From: Methyloversatilis discipulorum
GTDB lineage: Bacteria > Pseudomonadota > Gammaproteobacteria > Burkholderiales > Rhodocyclaceae
Length of the DNA: 64,000 nucleotides
Assembly: GCF_000385375.1 (NCBI RefSeq)
Contig: NZ_ARVV01000001.1
Location: forward strand, 2,418,001 to 2,482,000
Reading direction: 5' to 3'
In this document: positions 22,688 to 31,882 of the stretch, piece after piece
Numbering within the stretch: the first letter of the stretch is position 1
Layout of the letters: every line of letters starts with the position of its first letter
The notes under the pieces: model-generated
Databases searched by the model: none
The model's input: only the letters and a program-made list of their open reading frames with translations
What the model was told of the DNA's origin: nothing
Position numbers and translations under genes: made by a program

Positions 22688-22709
22688 GGCGCCGGCCAGC
22701 CCCGGCGCC
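22688..22709. terminator. GC-rich hairpin between gcvH and the convergent GAF gene
   Basis: GGCGCCGG (22688-22695) and CCGGCGCC (22702-22709) form an 8-bp stem nine bases after the gcvH stop. There is no T-run, so terminator function is a guess from position and shape. Confidence 0.35.
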
Positions 22710-22715
22710 GATGAT

Positions 22716-23432
22716 TCACTGCCGGCCGCGCTCCATGCGCTGGCCGTGCTTGCGCAGACTGGCGGACAGCTGGTCGATGATCTCGCCCGCAGCGCCGACG
22801 ATCTGGTTGTTGCCGAAACCGGCCGCCTTCATTTCCCGATAGAAGGATTTAGCCAGCATGCGCGCCACCTGCGCCGGCTGAGCTGCCCCTTGCGAGAACG
22901 CTTCCGCGAGCGCCGTCACCTCCTCGCCCTGCAGAGCCCTCTGCGCAAACTCCGATTTGACCAGGAAAGCCAGTTGCGCGGTCTGCACCGACTTGCCGCC
23001 GAACAGCGCGAGGCAGTCGAGCATGCCCTCCTCCATTTCCGTGAATGGCGGCTGGCCGCGACCGCGTCGCACGTTGATCACGCCCAGTATGCGTCCGTCG
23101 AGCGGCAGCGGCGTGCAGATGAAGCTGCCGCCCTCGCCGCGCGCCCAGCCGCCCGCCTGAGGCGCGTCGGCGTCGATGACACGCCGCACCCGGCCGCTGG
23201 CGAACACCTCACCCGCCACCGAACTGCCGCTGCTGATCCGCGCATTGACCACTTCCTGCGCCAGTTCGCCACGCCAGGCTGCAATGCCCAGCACGGCCTC
23301 GTGGCCCTCGCCGTCGGCCAGCATGATGGTGACGCGTTCGCACGGCAGGCGCGCCCAGCATGCCTCCGCAACCTGATCCAATGCCGCCTGCAGCAGACCG
23401 TTGTCGCGTGGTGCTGCATTTCCCGGATTCAT
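22716..23432 (-). CDS. GAF-domain protein at the end of the Mla-type operon
   Basis: The 238-residue soluble protein has a GAF-like sensor fold at roughly residues 15-160 (CERVTIMLADGEGHEAVLGIAAW, then SFICTPLPLDGRILGVINVRRG). A helical C-terminal part with no known catalytic motif follows. It overlaps the upstream lipoprotein gene by four bases (ATGA), so it belongs to the lipid-transport operon. It could sense a small ligand or redox state linked to the transporter; no DNA-binding or kinase domain is visible. Confidence 0.75.
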   Translation of the reverse strand: MNPGNAAPRDNGLLQAALDQVAEACWARLPCERVTIMLADGEGHEAVLGIAAWRGELAQEVVNARISSGSSVAGEVFASGRVRRVIDADAPQAGGWARGEGGSFICTPLPLDGRILGVINVRRGRGQPPFTEMEEGMLDCLALFGGKSVQTAQLAFLVKSEFAQRALQGEEVTALAEAFSQGAAQPAQVARMLAKSFYREMKAAGFGNNQIVGAAGEIIDQLSASLRKHGQRMERGRQ

Positions 23433-24019
23433 GATTCACACCTCCTGCTCAGCCCTTCAGCCTCCGCCCGATCGAGCCAGTCGGCGATCCGCACACCGAG
23501 CGCATCGACGCCCCGCGACAGCGCAGCAACGCCGGACGGCGCATCGGCACCGGTCGCCTTCTCGGTCAGCGAGAAGCGGATGCGGTCGACGATGGTCCTG
23601 CCGTTGGCGCCGACCAGTGTGGCGACCCCGGATATCAGCGCGGCCGACTCCTGCGGCTGCTCGAACACCTGTATGAACTCGTCCAGCTCGACCACCAGAC
23701 GACAGGTCGACGGCGCCCCCGGGCTGTCCAGCATGCGTCGCAGCGCGACTGACAGCAGTTCGGCCGGTGGTGCCGCCCAGCGGCTCAATGCGTAACTGCG
23801 CCGGCGCGTTTCGCTCTCGTACGCAAGGCGATAGTGGATGGCAGTGCCGTCCAGCCAGTTCGGCGCACGCACATCGGTCAGCACCGGCACGCGCGCCAGC
23901 GGGCGCGCGGCACGCTGGCTGCCCAGATCGTGAAGTTCCGGCGTCGGCGAACGCGGCAGCAGCGGCCCGCAAGCGGCCAGCGTGATCGACAGCAGCGCGC
24001 TTGCCCAAAGTGCTTTCAT
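23429..24019 (-). CDS. ABC-transporter auxiliary lipoprotein (PqiC/LptE-like)
   Basis: The 196-residue protein starts with a short signal peptide and lipobox LAAC (about residues 14-17), so it is probably lipidated. The body matches the ABC_trans_aux/PqiC family found beside MCE-protein operons (YRLAYESETRRRSYALSRWAAPPAELL). It likely anchors or completes the periplasmic lipid conduit formed with the MCE protein encoded 12 bp upstream. Confidence 0.82.
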   Translation of the reverse strand: MKALWASALLSITLAACGPLLPRSPTPELHDLGSQRAARPLARVPVLTDVRAPNWLDGTAIHYRLAYESETRRRSYALSRWAAPPAELLSVALRRMLDSPGAPSTCRLVVELDEFIQVFEQPQESAALISGVATLVGANGRTIVDRIRFSLTEKATGADAPSGVAALSRGVDALGVRIADWLDRAEAEGLSRRCES

Positions 24020-24031
24020 CTCCGATGCTCC

Positions 24032-25000
24032 TCAGTCGCGCGCTCTGCCGGCGGCGGGTTCGAAACCGGGCTCGCCGGGCCCCGGCTGTTGCGTCTCGCG
24101 CCCGAGCAGCAGCATCTGTGGCGAAGACTCGAGTTCGCCCAGCACACGGCGCAACTGGCGGGCGTCGCGGTTCGCCTCGTCGAGCAGGGTCTGCAGCCGC
24201 GGCAAGGTGTCGCCGTTGATCTGCTGCCCCATGCTGGCAGCCAGCGCGTCCAGCCGCGATGACAGCTGCTGCATCGATGCCAGCGCGATTCGCAGTTCCT
24301 GCGCCAGCGGCTCACCCTGGGCGCTGACTGCTTCCAGCTGACTGAGAATGCGCCCGCTACGTTCGAGATTTTCAGCCGACAGCAATGCCTGCGCACGCTG
24401 CAGCGTTTCACGCAGATCGCCGGCGACCCCCGGCAGATGGACCAGCGTCCGGTCCAGGTGCGCAGTCGCCGACTGCAGGCTGCCCAGCGTCGCACCTATG
24501 CGTTCGAGATTACGGTCGTCGAGCAGCACATGCAGCCGCAACAGCACCTGACGCATCACGTCCATCGTGTCGCTGGCCTTGTTGCCCAGTCCGCCGAACT
24601 GCGAACCGCGCAGCGGGATGCGCGCGTCGGCCGGCGACAGCGGCGTCGGGTCGGAGCCATCGTCCGTCATCTCGATCAGCGCCAGACCGGTCACGCCGAG
24701 ATAGCCAAGTTCGGCGCGCGTGCCTGCGGTCACCGGATAGCGCGCCGGAATCGAGATGCGGACATGGATTTCGCGCGGGTCGTCCGGGTTGATGGAAATA
24801 TCTCTCACCTTGCCGACACGGATGCCGCGGTAGCGCACCTGTGCCTGAGGACTCAGGCCACCGACATCGGCCGTGGTCACCAGCAGATACTCCTGTCCGG
24901 CGTCATCCCCGCTCGACAGATACCAGATCGCCAGCCCGACGGCGACGCTCATCAGCAGCAGGAACAGACCTGCAGCCAGTGCGTGGGCGCGGCTTTCCAT
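24032..25000 (-). CDS. MCE/MlaD-family substrate-binding protein
   Basis: The 322-residue protein has one N-terminal membrane helix (about residues 8-30). An MCE domain follows (residues 40-115, YLLVTTADVGGLSPQAQVRYRGIRVGKV), then a long helical tail rich in Q, L and R. MCE proteins form hexameric rings that carry lipids between the membranes. The tail length is more like organic-solvent-resistance MCE proteins than short E. coli MlaD. It lies between the ATPase (2 bp) and the lipoprotein. Confidence 0.88.
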   Translation of the reverse strand: MESRAHALAAGLFLLLMSVAVGLAIWYLSSGDDAGQEYLLVTTADVGGLSPQAQVRYRGIRVGKVRDISINPDDPREIHVRISIPARYPVTAGTRAELGYLGVTGLALIEMTDDGSDPTPLSPADARIPLRGSQFGGLGNKASDTMDVMRQVLLRLHVLLDDRNLERIGATLGSLQSATAHLDRTLVHLPGVAGDLRETLQRAQALLSAENLERSGRILSQLEAVSAQGEPLAQELRIALASMQQLSSRLDALAASMGQQINGDTLPRLQTLLDEANRDARQLRRVLGELESSPQMLLLGRETQQPGPGEPGFEPAAGRARD

Positions 25001-25002
25001 GA

Positions 25003-25773
25003 TCAGCTCCCGCTGCGCGCGAGCACGCGCGACATGCGTTCGGCGCAGAAGAAACTGCGGATGAAGGGATGATCGTGTTTCATGACGTGATCAAGTGGAC
25101 CGTAGGCGAGTATACGTCGCTCGCCGAGCACAGCGACCTGTGTCGCCAGCGCAGCCAGTGTGTCGAGATCGTGGGTCACCAGCACCACGGTCAGACCAAG
25201 CTGATCACGCAAGCGGCGGATCAGCGCGACAAAAGCCTCAGAGCGGTCCGGATCGAGGCCGGCTGTCGGCTCGTCGAGCAGCAGCAGCTCCGGTTCGAGC
25301 GCCAGCGCGCGCGCGAGTGCAACCCGCTTGATCATGCCGCCCGACAGTTCGGCCGGCATCAGCCAGGCATGCTGCGGTTCCAGTTCGACCATGGCCAGCT
25401 TGATCATGACCAGATCGTTGATGGCATCGCGATCGAGCCAGCGCAGCTCGCGCAGCGGAAAGGCGATGTTCTCCAGCACGTTGAGTGCGGAAAACAGCGC
25501 ACCCTGCTGGAACAGCACGCCGAAACGACGCCGCAACTGGCGGTCGGCCAGCGCATCGCCGGAAAAGAGCGGCTGACCGAACACCCTTATCTGTCCCTGC
25601 TGCGGCCGCAGCAGGCCGATCACCTGGCGCAGCAGCGTGGTCTTGCCGCTGCCCGAACCGCCGACCAGCGCGAGCACCTCGCCGGCCGGCAGCGCGAGAT
25701 CCAGTCCGTCATGCACGACATTGCTGCCGAAGCGCGTGACCAGCCCGCGGATGTCGATGACCGCGTCGTTCAT
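25003..25773 (-). CDS. ABC transporter ATP-binding protein (MlaF type)
   Basis: The 256-residue ATPase has Walker A GGSGSGKTTLL, Q-loop LFQQGALF, signature LSGGMIKRVALARAL, Walker B LLLLDEPTAGLDP and the H-loop VTHD. The LSGGM variant is typical of MlaF/Ttg2A rather than general importers. The start overlaps the permease stop (ATGA). It powers lipid transport by the permease and MCE protein. Confidence 0.92.
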   Translation of the reverse strand: MNDAVIDIRGLVTRFGSNVVHDGLDLALPAGEVLALVGGSGSGKTTLLRQVIGLLRPQQGQIRVFGQPLFSGDALADRQLRRRFGVLFQQGALFSALNVLENIAFPLRELRWLDRDAINDLVMIKLAMVELEPQHAWLMPAELSGGMIKRVALARALALEPELLLLDEPTAGLDPDRSEAFVALIRRLRDQLGLTVVLVTHDLDTLAALATQVAVLGERRILAYGPLDHVMKHDHPFIRSFFCAERMSRVLARSGS

Positions 25774-26891
25774 GTCGGCATGCCGATGTGGCGCGTGGCA
25801 ATGGCGAACACCGCGTCGACCAGGATGACGCAGGTGATCGCACTGACCACCGAACGCGTCGTGTTGGCCGACAGACTCTCGGTGTTCGGCTTGACCGTCA
25901 GTCCGAAGTGGCAGGCGACCAGCGCGATCACCAGCCCGAAAGCGAGGCCCTTGCCCAGGCCGATGTAGAGATTGGCGATCGGCACTACGCGCGGCAGCGT
26001 TTCGAGAAAGAAACCGTAGCTGATGTCCAGCTGTATCGACGCCGCCACCATGCCGCCGAACAGCGCCGACGACGAGGTCCACAGCACCAGCAGCGGCATC
26101 GCCGCGAGCAGCGCCAGCACCTTGGGCAGCACCAGCCGCAGCGTGGCCGGCACGCCCATCGTGGTCAGCGCGTCGATCTCTTCGGTCACCCGCATCACGC
26201 CGAGCTGCGCCGTCATTGCCGAGCCGGAGCGTCCGGCCACCAGCACCGCCACCAGCACCGGCCCCAGTTCGCGCACGATGCCGATGCCAAGGATGTTGAT
26301 GATGAACACGTCGGCGCCGAAGGTTTTCAGTTGCAGCGCCGACAGGTAGGACAGCACGACGCCGATCAGGAAGCCCACCAGCGCGGTGATCGGCAGCGCC
26401 GTCACGCCGGTCTTGTACAGATTGGCCGACAGCTCGCGCAGCGGCGCGTCGTGCGGGCGACGCAATGCGGCGGCGAGATCGAACAGCATCTGGCCGGTCA
26501 GCGCAATCATGCCGATCAGCTGCCGCCACAGCGCGATGCCGACGCGACCGAGCGCGACAACCGAATCGCCGAAACGTGATTGCGGTGCGCTGGCACGGCG
26601 GCGTACTCCGAGCGTCGCAGCCGATTCCAGCATCCTGCGCGTGCGCGGATCAGCCTCCAGCCGCTCAGGCAGCCGGTCGCCCCAGCCGCGCCACAGCACG
26701 CTGGCGCCGAGCGAATCGAGACGGCTCACGGCGGCGAGATTCCAGCTCTCGATCTCACCTGCTTCGGCCGCGGCAAGTTGCGCACGCAAGGCGTCGAGGC
26801 GCCCTTCCAGTCCTGTCAGCGTCCAGTCGCCGGCAAGCACGGCAATGCGCAACGGCCCGGACATCTCGAACTCGATCGTCGGGACGCCCAT
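25770..26891 (-). CDS. MlaE-family permease with N-terminal STAS domain
   Basis: The 373-residue protein has a STAS-like domain at about residues 5-95 (MSGPLRIAVLAGDWTLTGLEGRLDAL), fused to an MlaE permease domain (residues 110-373). That domain contains the conserved GIGIVRELGPVLVAVLVAGRSGSAMTA, EEIDALTTMGV and about five membrane helices. In E. coli the STAS subunit is a separate protein, MlaB; here it is built in. The ATG at 26891 is preferred over upstream frame. It starts 8 bp after ppx ends. Confidence 0.9.
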   Translation of the reverse strand: MGVPTIEFEMSGPLRIAVLAGDWTLTGLEGRLDALRAQLAAAEAGEIESWNLAAVSRLDSLGASVLWRGWGDRLPERLEADPRTRRMLESAATLGVRRRASAPQSRFGDSVVALGRVGIALWRQLIGMIALTGQMLFDLAAALRRPHDAPLRELSANLYKTGVTALPITALVGFLIGVVLSYLSALQLKTFGADVFIINILGIGIVRELGPVLVAVLVAGRSGSAMTAQLGVMRVTEEIDALTTMGVPATLRLVLPKVLALLAAMPLLVLWTSSSALFGGMVAASIQLDISYGFFLETLPRVVPIANLYIGLGKGLAFGLVIALVACHFGLTVKPNTESLSANTTRSVVSAITCVILVDAVFAIATRHIGMPT

Positions 26892-26899
26892 GCTTGCGT

Positions 26900-28402
26900 T
26901 CAGGCGGCCGACTGGCCTTTGCCGCGCTGCGGCCGCAGCCGCAGCTCGATGCCTATGGCCGCCCACAGCCGCTGTTCGTCGTGCAGGCTGGCGGCCGTCA
27001 GCGGTGACGCCGACAGCCACTCGGCGCGAGCCGACATGACGTAGCCCGCGCCACTGCGGTCGAGGCGCAGCGGCAGTTCGTCGTAGTCGTCGCGGCTGCG
27101 ATGCAGCAGCACGGCCAGCCGCAGACAGAGGATGAGCGGCCAGTCGCGCAGGTCGGCGGCGGCGGAATTCACCTTCTCCAGCTTGCCGCGGTGCGCCAGC
27201 ACCAGCCGCGCGAGTCGCGCCTGGTCCATGCGCGAGAAGCCCGGCATGTCGGCGTTGCCGACGATGTAGGCGCTGTGCTTGTGATAGCCGGCGTGCGCCA
27301 CCGAAATGCCCAGTTCGTGCAGGCGCGCCGCCCAGCTCAGCAGGTGCAGATCCGGATGATCGTCGCCGGCGTCCGGCTCAAGCTGCCGGTAGAGCTTGAG
27401 CGCCGTGGCGTGGACACGATCGGCCTGCCGCTGGTCCACCTGGTAGCGGCGCACGAACTGCAGCACCGTCGCATCGCGCAGGTCACGATGGTGATAGCGC
27501 CCGAGCAGGTCGTACAACACACCCAGCCGCAGCGCCCCCTCGGAGAAACTCATGCGTTCGAGTCGGAAGGCGTCGAACACCGCCGACATGATGGCAAAGC
27601 CGCCGGCCAGCACCGGCAGGCGGTCAGGACGGAGCCCGGCGACGCCCAGACGGTTCACGTCACCGACGCGCAGCAGCAGCGAACGCAGCTTGTCCATGCC
27701 TTCACGCGTCAGCGCGCCCTGGCACCAGCCGTTCAGTTCCATGATGTCGAGCAGCGCGCGCGCAGTGCCGCTGGAACCCACCGCCTCGTCCCAGCCGAGC
27801 GAACGGTAGTCCTGCTCTATGGTTTCCAGTTCGCGCCGCGCCGCCAGTTCGGCTTCGCGCAGCGACTTCTTGTCCATGCGACCGTCGGGAAAATAGCGCA
27901 GGCTGAAGGCGACGCAACCCATGTAGAGCGATTCGAGCGCCATCGGCTCGAAGCTGCGACCGATGATGAACTCGGTAGAGCCGCCGCCGATATCGACCAC
28001 CAGTTGCTGGCTGGATGGATTGGGCAGCGTGTGGGCAACGCCGACGTAGATCAGTCGCGCCTCCTCGCGCCCGGCGATCACCTCGATCGGGAAGCCGAGC
28101 GCCGCCTCGGCCTGCGGCAGGAACTGCGGCGCGTTCTTCGCCACCCGCAGCGTGTTGGTGGCCACCGCGCGCACCTGGTCAGGCGCAAAGCCGCGCAGAC
28201 GTTCGTTGAAACGTGACAGCGCCTCCAGGCCCCTGAGCTGCGACGCCCCATCGAGCAACTTGCCGTGCCCCAGACCGGCCGCGAGGCGAACGGTTTCCTT
28301 CACGCCGTCCAGCGGGTAGATCTGGTCATCGATCACCCGCGCCACCTGGAGCCGGAAACTGTTGGACCCGAGGTCGACGGCGGCGAGAAGTTCGTAGCTC
28401 AT
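26900..28402 (-). CDS. ppx: Exopolyphosphatase, Ppx/GppA family
   Basis: Ppx removes terminal phosphates from polyphosphate; GppA relatives also act on pppGpp. The 500-residue protein has the ASKHA fold signature VDLGSNSFRLQV, then VVDIGGGSTEFIIG and SSGTARALLDI, with an HD-like C-terminal region (LSWAARLHELGISVAHAGYHKHSAYI). ATG 28402 gives the usual MSYELLAAVDLGSNSF start. It is divergent from ppk1, so synthesis and degradation of polyphosphate share one intergenic region, and it reads into the Mla-type genes. Confidence 0.93.
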   Translation of the reverse strand: MSYELLAAVDLGSNSFRLQVARVIDDQIYPLDGVKETVRLAAGLGHGKLLDGASQLRGLEALSRFNERLRGFAPDQVRAVATNTLRVAKNAPQFLPQAEAALGFPIEVIAGREEARLIYVGVAHTLPNPSSQQLVVDIGGGSTEFIIGRSFEPMALESLYMGCVAFSLRYFPDGRMDKKSLREAELAARRELETIEQDYRSLGWDEAVGSSGTARALLDIMELNGWCQGALTREGMDKLRSLLLRVGDVNRLGVAGLRPDRLPVLAGGFAIMSAVFDAFRLERMSFSEGALRLGVLYDLLGRYHHRDLRDATVLQFVRRYQVDQRQADRVHATALKLYRQLEPDAGDDHPDLHLLSWAARLHELGISVAHAGYHKHSAYIVGNADMPGFSRMDQARLARLVLAHRGKLEKVNSAAADLRDWPLILCLRLAVLLHRSRDDYDELPLRLDRSGAGYVMSARAEWLSASPLTAASLHDEQRLWAAIGIELRLRPQRGKGQSAA

Positions 28403-28502
28403 GCGGCGGCGCAATAAAAGAGATCAGCGCGGAGTGTAGCAGCGCGCAAGCCGCGCGCCGTCACGCACGAGGCGCCCGGACGCTGTAATAATTCCATAGC
28501 AC

Positions 28503-28513
28503 TTGTGTCACAA
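28503..28513. promoter_or_regulatory. Possible operator between ppx and ppk1
   Basis: TTGTGTCACAA is a perfect inverted repeat of five bases around one central base. It lies 44 bases before the ppk1 start, just after an AT-rich TAATAAT stretch (28486-28492) that could be a -10 element. I do not recognise the binding protein. Confidence 0.3.
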
Positions 28514-28557
28514 AATACCGGGTCGCATAACAACAACTTCAGAGACAGAAACCGATC

Positions 28558-30654
28558 ATGCCGTCCATCCTGCCGGTGCCGCGCTACGCACCCGATCACT
28601 TCATCAACCGCGAACTGTCGCTGATCGCCTTCAACCGGCGCGTACTGGCGCAGGCGGCGGACGAGCGCGTACCGCTGCTCGAACGGTTGAAATTCCTGTG
28701 CATCGTGTCGAGCAACCTCGACGAGTTCTTCGAGGTCCGCATCGGCGGCCTGCGCGAACACATCCGCATGGGCGCCCGTGGCGTCACCTCGGATGGCCGC
28801 TCCGCGCAGGAAGCACTGCGCCTGATCGCTGCCGAGGCGCATCAGCTGATCGCCGAACAGTATTCGCTGCTCAACGACGTCATCCTGCCGCTGCTGGAAA
28901 AGGAAGGCATCGTGTTCCTGCGCCGCGGCGACTGGACCGAAGCGCAACGCGACTGGGTGCGCGACTACTTCATGCGCGAGCTGATGCCGGTGCTGACGCC
29001 GATCGGGCTCGACCCCTCGCACCCCTTCCCGCGCGTGCTGAACAAGAGCCTGAACTTCGCCGTCGAGCTGGAAGGCCGCGACGCCTTCGGCCGCAGTTCG
29101 CGCTACGCCATCGTGCAGGCACCGCGCGCGCTGCCACGCGTGATCAAGCTGCCGAAGGAACTGACCGGCGTTGACCACGGCTTCGTGTTCCTGTCGTCGG
29201 CCATGCACATGAATGTCGGCGACCTGTTCGAAGGCATGAACGTGCTCGGCTGCTACCAGTTCCGCGTCACCCGCAACTCCGACCTCTTCCTCGACGAGGA
29301 AGAGGTGAAGAACCTGCGTCAGGCGCTGCAGGGCGAACTGCCGCAGCGCCATTACGGCGACGCCGTGCGGCTGGAGGTCGCGGACAACTGTTCCGAACAC
29401 ATGGCGGATTTCCTGCTGCAGCAGTTCAACCTGACGCGCGACGACCTCTACCGCGCACCGGGCATCGTGAACCTCGTGCGCCTGATGCAGGTGCCGGACT
29501 GGGTCGAGCGCCCGGACCTGAAGTACCCGCCCTTCGTACCGCAGGTACCGCGCACGATGGAAAAGCGCTACGACATCTTTGCCATGATCCGCAAGCAGGA
29601 CCTGCTGCTGCATCACCCCTTCCAGTCCTTCAAGCCGGTGATCGACCTGGTGCAGCAGGCGGTCGACGACCCTGAAGTCGTCGCGATCAAGATGACGGTG
29701 TACCGCACCGGCACCGACTCGGTGCTGATGGAAGCGCTGGTGCGCGCCGCACTGAAGGGCAAGGAAGTCACCGTCGTGGTCGAGCTGATGGCGCGCTTCG
29801 ACGAGGAAGCGAACATCAACTGGGCGTCGCGCCTCGAAGAGGCCGGCGCACATGTCGTGTATGGCGTGTTCGGCTACAAGACGCACGCCAAGTTGCTGAT
29901 GGTCGTGCGGCGCGAGCAGGTGGATGGCGTGCACCGCTTCCGCCGCTTCGTGCACCTCGGTACCGGCAACTACCACCCGCGCACCGCCCGCTTCTACACC
30001 GACTTCGGCCTGATGACCGCGAACGAGCAGATCGGCGAGGACGTGAACGAGGTTTTCAAGCAGCTGACCGGCCTCGGCCACGCGGGCACGCTGACGCACC
30101 TGTGGCAGGCGCCCTTCACGCTGCACAGCAATGTGATCGCCGCCATCGGGCAGGAAGCGGAGAACGCGCGCGCCGGCCGCAAGGGCCGCATCATCGCCAA
30201 GATGAATTCACTGGTCGAGGACGAAACCATCGAAGCGCTTTACGCGGCCAGTCAGGCCGGCGTGGACATCGACCTCATCGTGCGTGGCGTCTGCGCGCTG
30301 CGCCCGGGCGTACCCGGCCTGTCGGACAAGATCACCGTACGCTCGGTGGTCGGCCGCTTCCTCGAACATTCGCGCATCTATCACTTCCACGCCGACGGCG
30401 AAGAAAAGCTCTACCTCGCCAGCGCCGACTGGATGGAGCGCAACTTCTTCCGCCGCATCGAGGTGGCTTTCCCGGTGCTCGATCCGAAGCTGAAGCGACG
30501 CATCATGAAGGAAGGCCTGCGCCCGTATCTGCTGGACAACAGCCAGTCCTGGGAAATGGAACCGGATGGCCGCTACCGGCGCCGGGTATCGCGCGCCGCG
30601 CGGCATTGTGCGCAGGACACCCTGCTGGCCGAGTACTCGCGCGGCGCGCTCTGA
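28558..30654 (+). CDS. ppk1: Polyphosphate kinase 1
   Basis: PPK1 polymerises the gamma-phosphate of ATP into polyphosphate. The 698-residue protein has the N-terminal helical domain (FINRELSLIAFNRRVLAQA), the head domain and two C-terminal catalytic domains. The autophosphorylated histidine should be the one in YGVFGYKTHAKLLMVVRRE; GTGNYHPRTARFYTDFGL is the second conserved block. The length is typical. It is divergent from ppx. Confidence 0.96.
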   Translation: MPSILPVPRYAPDHFINRELSLIAFNRRVLAQAADERVPLLERLKFLCIVSSNLDEFFEVRIGGLREHIRMGARGVTSDGRSAQEALRLIAAEAHQLIAEQYSLLNDVILPLLEKEGIVFLRRGDWTEAQRDWVRDYFMRELMPVLTPIGLDPSHPFPRVLNKSLNFAVELEGRDAFGRSSRYAIVQAPRALPRVIKLPKELTGVDHGFVFLSSAMHMNVGDLFEGMNVLGCYQFRVTRNSDLFLDEEEVKNLRQALQGELPQRHYGDAVRLEVADNCSEHMADFLLQQFNLTRDDLYRAPGIVNLVRLMQVPDWVERPDLKYPPFVPQVPRTMEKRYDIFAMIRKQDLLLHHPFQSFKPVIDLVQQAVDDPEVVAIKMTVYRTGTDSVLMEALVRAALKGKEVTVVVELMARFDEEANINWASRLEEAGAHVVYGVFGYKTHAKLLMVVRREQVDGVHRFRRFVHLGTGNYHPRTARFYTDFGLMTANEQIGEDVNEVFKQLTGLGHAGTLTHLWQAPFTLHSNVIAAIGQEAENARAGRKGRIIAKMNSLVEDETIEALYAASQAGVDIDLIVRGVCALRPGVPGLSDKITVRSVVGRFLEHSRIYHFHADGEEKLYLASADWMERNFFRRIEVAFPVLDPKLKRRIMKEGLRPYLLDNSQSWEMEPDGRYRRRVSRAARHCAQDTLLAEYSRGAL

Positions 30655-30731
30655 GTCCGGCTGCGCGCTCAAGCAGCGGCGTGCGCTGCCGTAAACCGGG
30701 TGTGTGCCCAGTTTCCGGAAGCGCTTCCAAG

Positions 30732-31130
30732 GTGAAAGCTGTCCCCTCCATCGTGCTGATCGCGTGCGCAGTCCTCGTGACTGGGTGCGACAAGTTGCCC
30801 ATTCCCGATCCCAATCGCGCCGCGGCGCAGAAGGAGCTGGAGGCCAAGGCCGTCGGCGGCGCCTGCCGCCACGCGGGCCGCGCACTCGAGGACTGTTACG
30901 CCTTGAATCCGAAGGCGTCGAAGGCCGCCATCTTCGCCGGTTGGCGCGAGATGAACGACTATATGACGCAGAACAAGATCGAGGTCGTGCTGCCGACGGT
31001 CAACCCGAAGAACGCCCGCAAGCTGAAGCCGGTCGACGCCGAAACGGTCGCCGACGAGGCAGTGGTGGACGAGGCACCGGCCGCGAAGGAAACACACGGC
31101 AGCCGGAACCCGGCGCTGACCGCAGGCTGA
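30732..31130 (+). CDS. Small predicted lipoprotein
   Basis: From GTG 30732 the product has 132 residues, with a signal peptide ending in lipobox LVTGC (cysteine near residue 19). GGAAG lies about ten bases upstream. The mature part has two further cysteines (GACRHAGRALEDCYAL), which could form a disulfide, and a charged alanine-rich tail. I recognise no family. It follows ppk1 by 77 bp and ends just before a strong terminator, so it may be the last gene of the ppk1 transcript. Confidence 0.7.
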   Translation: MKAVPSIVLIACAVLVTGCDKLPIPDPNRAAAQKELEAKAVGGACRHAGRALEDCYALNPKASKAAIFAGWREMNDYMTQNKIEVVLPTVNPKNARKLKPVDAETVADEAVVDEAPAAKETHGSRNPALTAG

Positions 31131-31151
31131 TCCTCGGACGACAGGACAAAG

Positions 31152-31187
31152 AAAAAAGGCCCGGTGACTACCGGGCCTTTTTTCTTT
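31152..31187. terminator. Strong bidirectional terminator
   Basis: AAGGCCCGGT and its complement ACCGGGCCTT flank a five-base loop. A-runs lie before and T-runs after, so it works on both strands. It separates the ppk1-lipoprotein unit from the convergent SNase-like gene. Confidence 0.92.
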
Positions 31188-31195
31188 GGAACGAC

Positions 31196-31678
31196 TCAGC
31201 GCGTGCTGACCAGTTCGCTCACGTCGCGTCCGTCGACCCTTACCCGGGCCAGCGTCACGTCACCTCCGTCCATGCCCAGCGGTTCGATGCTGACTCGACC
31301 GGAATCGAGCAGTTGCTGCAAACGCTGCTTGGCCATGCCTGAGGCACCCGCCATTTCAATCCCCTCCAGACCGGCGGCGCGCACCCGCACGCCATCGGCG
31401 TAGAAGGTGCTGCCATCCACCGCATAGTGACGCTGCGCCGGCGGCTTCGGCGGGCGGAAGGCCGGCACCGCGACAGCAAGCGGCGCCGAGCGCTTGGCCG
31501 CGGCCTGCACGGTGGGCGAAACACGTTTCTTGGAGGCGATCTTGGCCGCAGGGCGGACCGCCGACTTGACCTGCTTGCCGCTGGCGACCGAACGCGCGGC
31601 AAGCGCGACATCGGCGGCAAACATCGAAAATCCGAAAACCAGCGTCAGGGCATAGAGGCCCGGGCGTCGAAACATCAT
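31196..31678 (-). CDS. Exported protein with short SNase-like domain
   Basis: The 160-residue protein has a signal peptide (cleavage near ADVALAARS) and a basic linker rich in K, A and V. A C-terminal domain of about 75 residues resembles the start of the staphylococcal-nuclease fold (VDGSTFYADGVRVRAAGLEGIEM, then VTLARVRVDGRDVSELV). The catalytic arginine/glutamate set of thermonuclease is not apparent, and the protein stops where the fold should continue. It is probably a non-catalytic or truncated relative. GGGAG lies before the ATG. Confidence 0.65.
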   Translation of the reverse strand: MMFRRPGLYALTLVFGFSMFAADVALAARSVASGKQVKSAVRPAAKIASKKRVSPTVQAAAKRSAPLAVAVPAFRPPKPPAQRHYAVDGSTFYADGVRVRAAGLEGIEMAGASGMAKQRLQQLLDSGRVSIEPLGMDGGDVTLARVRVDGRDVSELVSTR

Positions 31679-31882
31679 GCACGTCTCCCACTGTTGATGC
31701 CGCGAACGATCTTAAAAAGCCGATCAATTTCGCGTGCCAGTTTGTTGTTTCGGATAAATTTTCCAAATCTTAACCATTGCAGCACGATGACGCCAGCCCC
31801 GGGAGGGCAATTGTCACCCGCAGCAGCGGCGGGCCGTGCGACGTACAATGCGCGCTCTGCGGATTTCACCCCTGTACGCCCC

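Noticed and set aside
31727..31741. Possible sigma-54 promoter (TGGCACG...TTGA, minus strand)
   Set aside because: The GG and GC elements are out of phase by one base and the -12 GC is missing.
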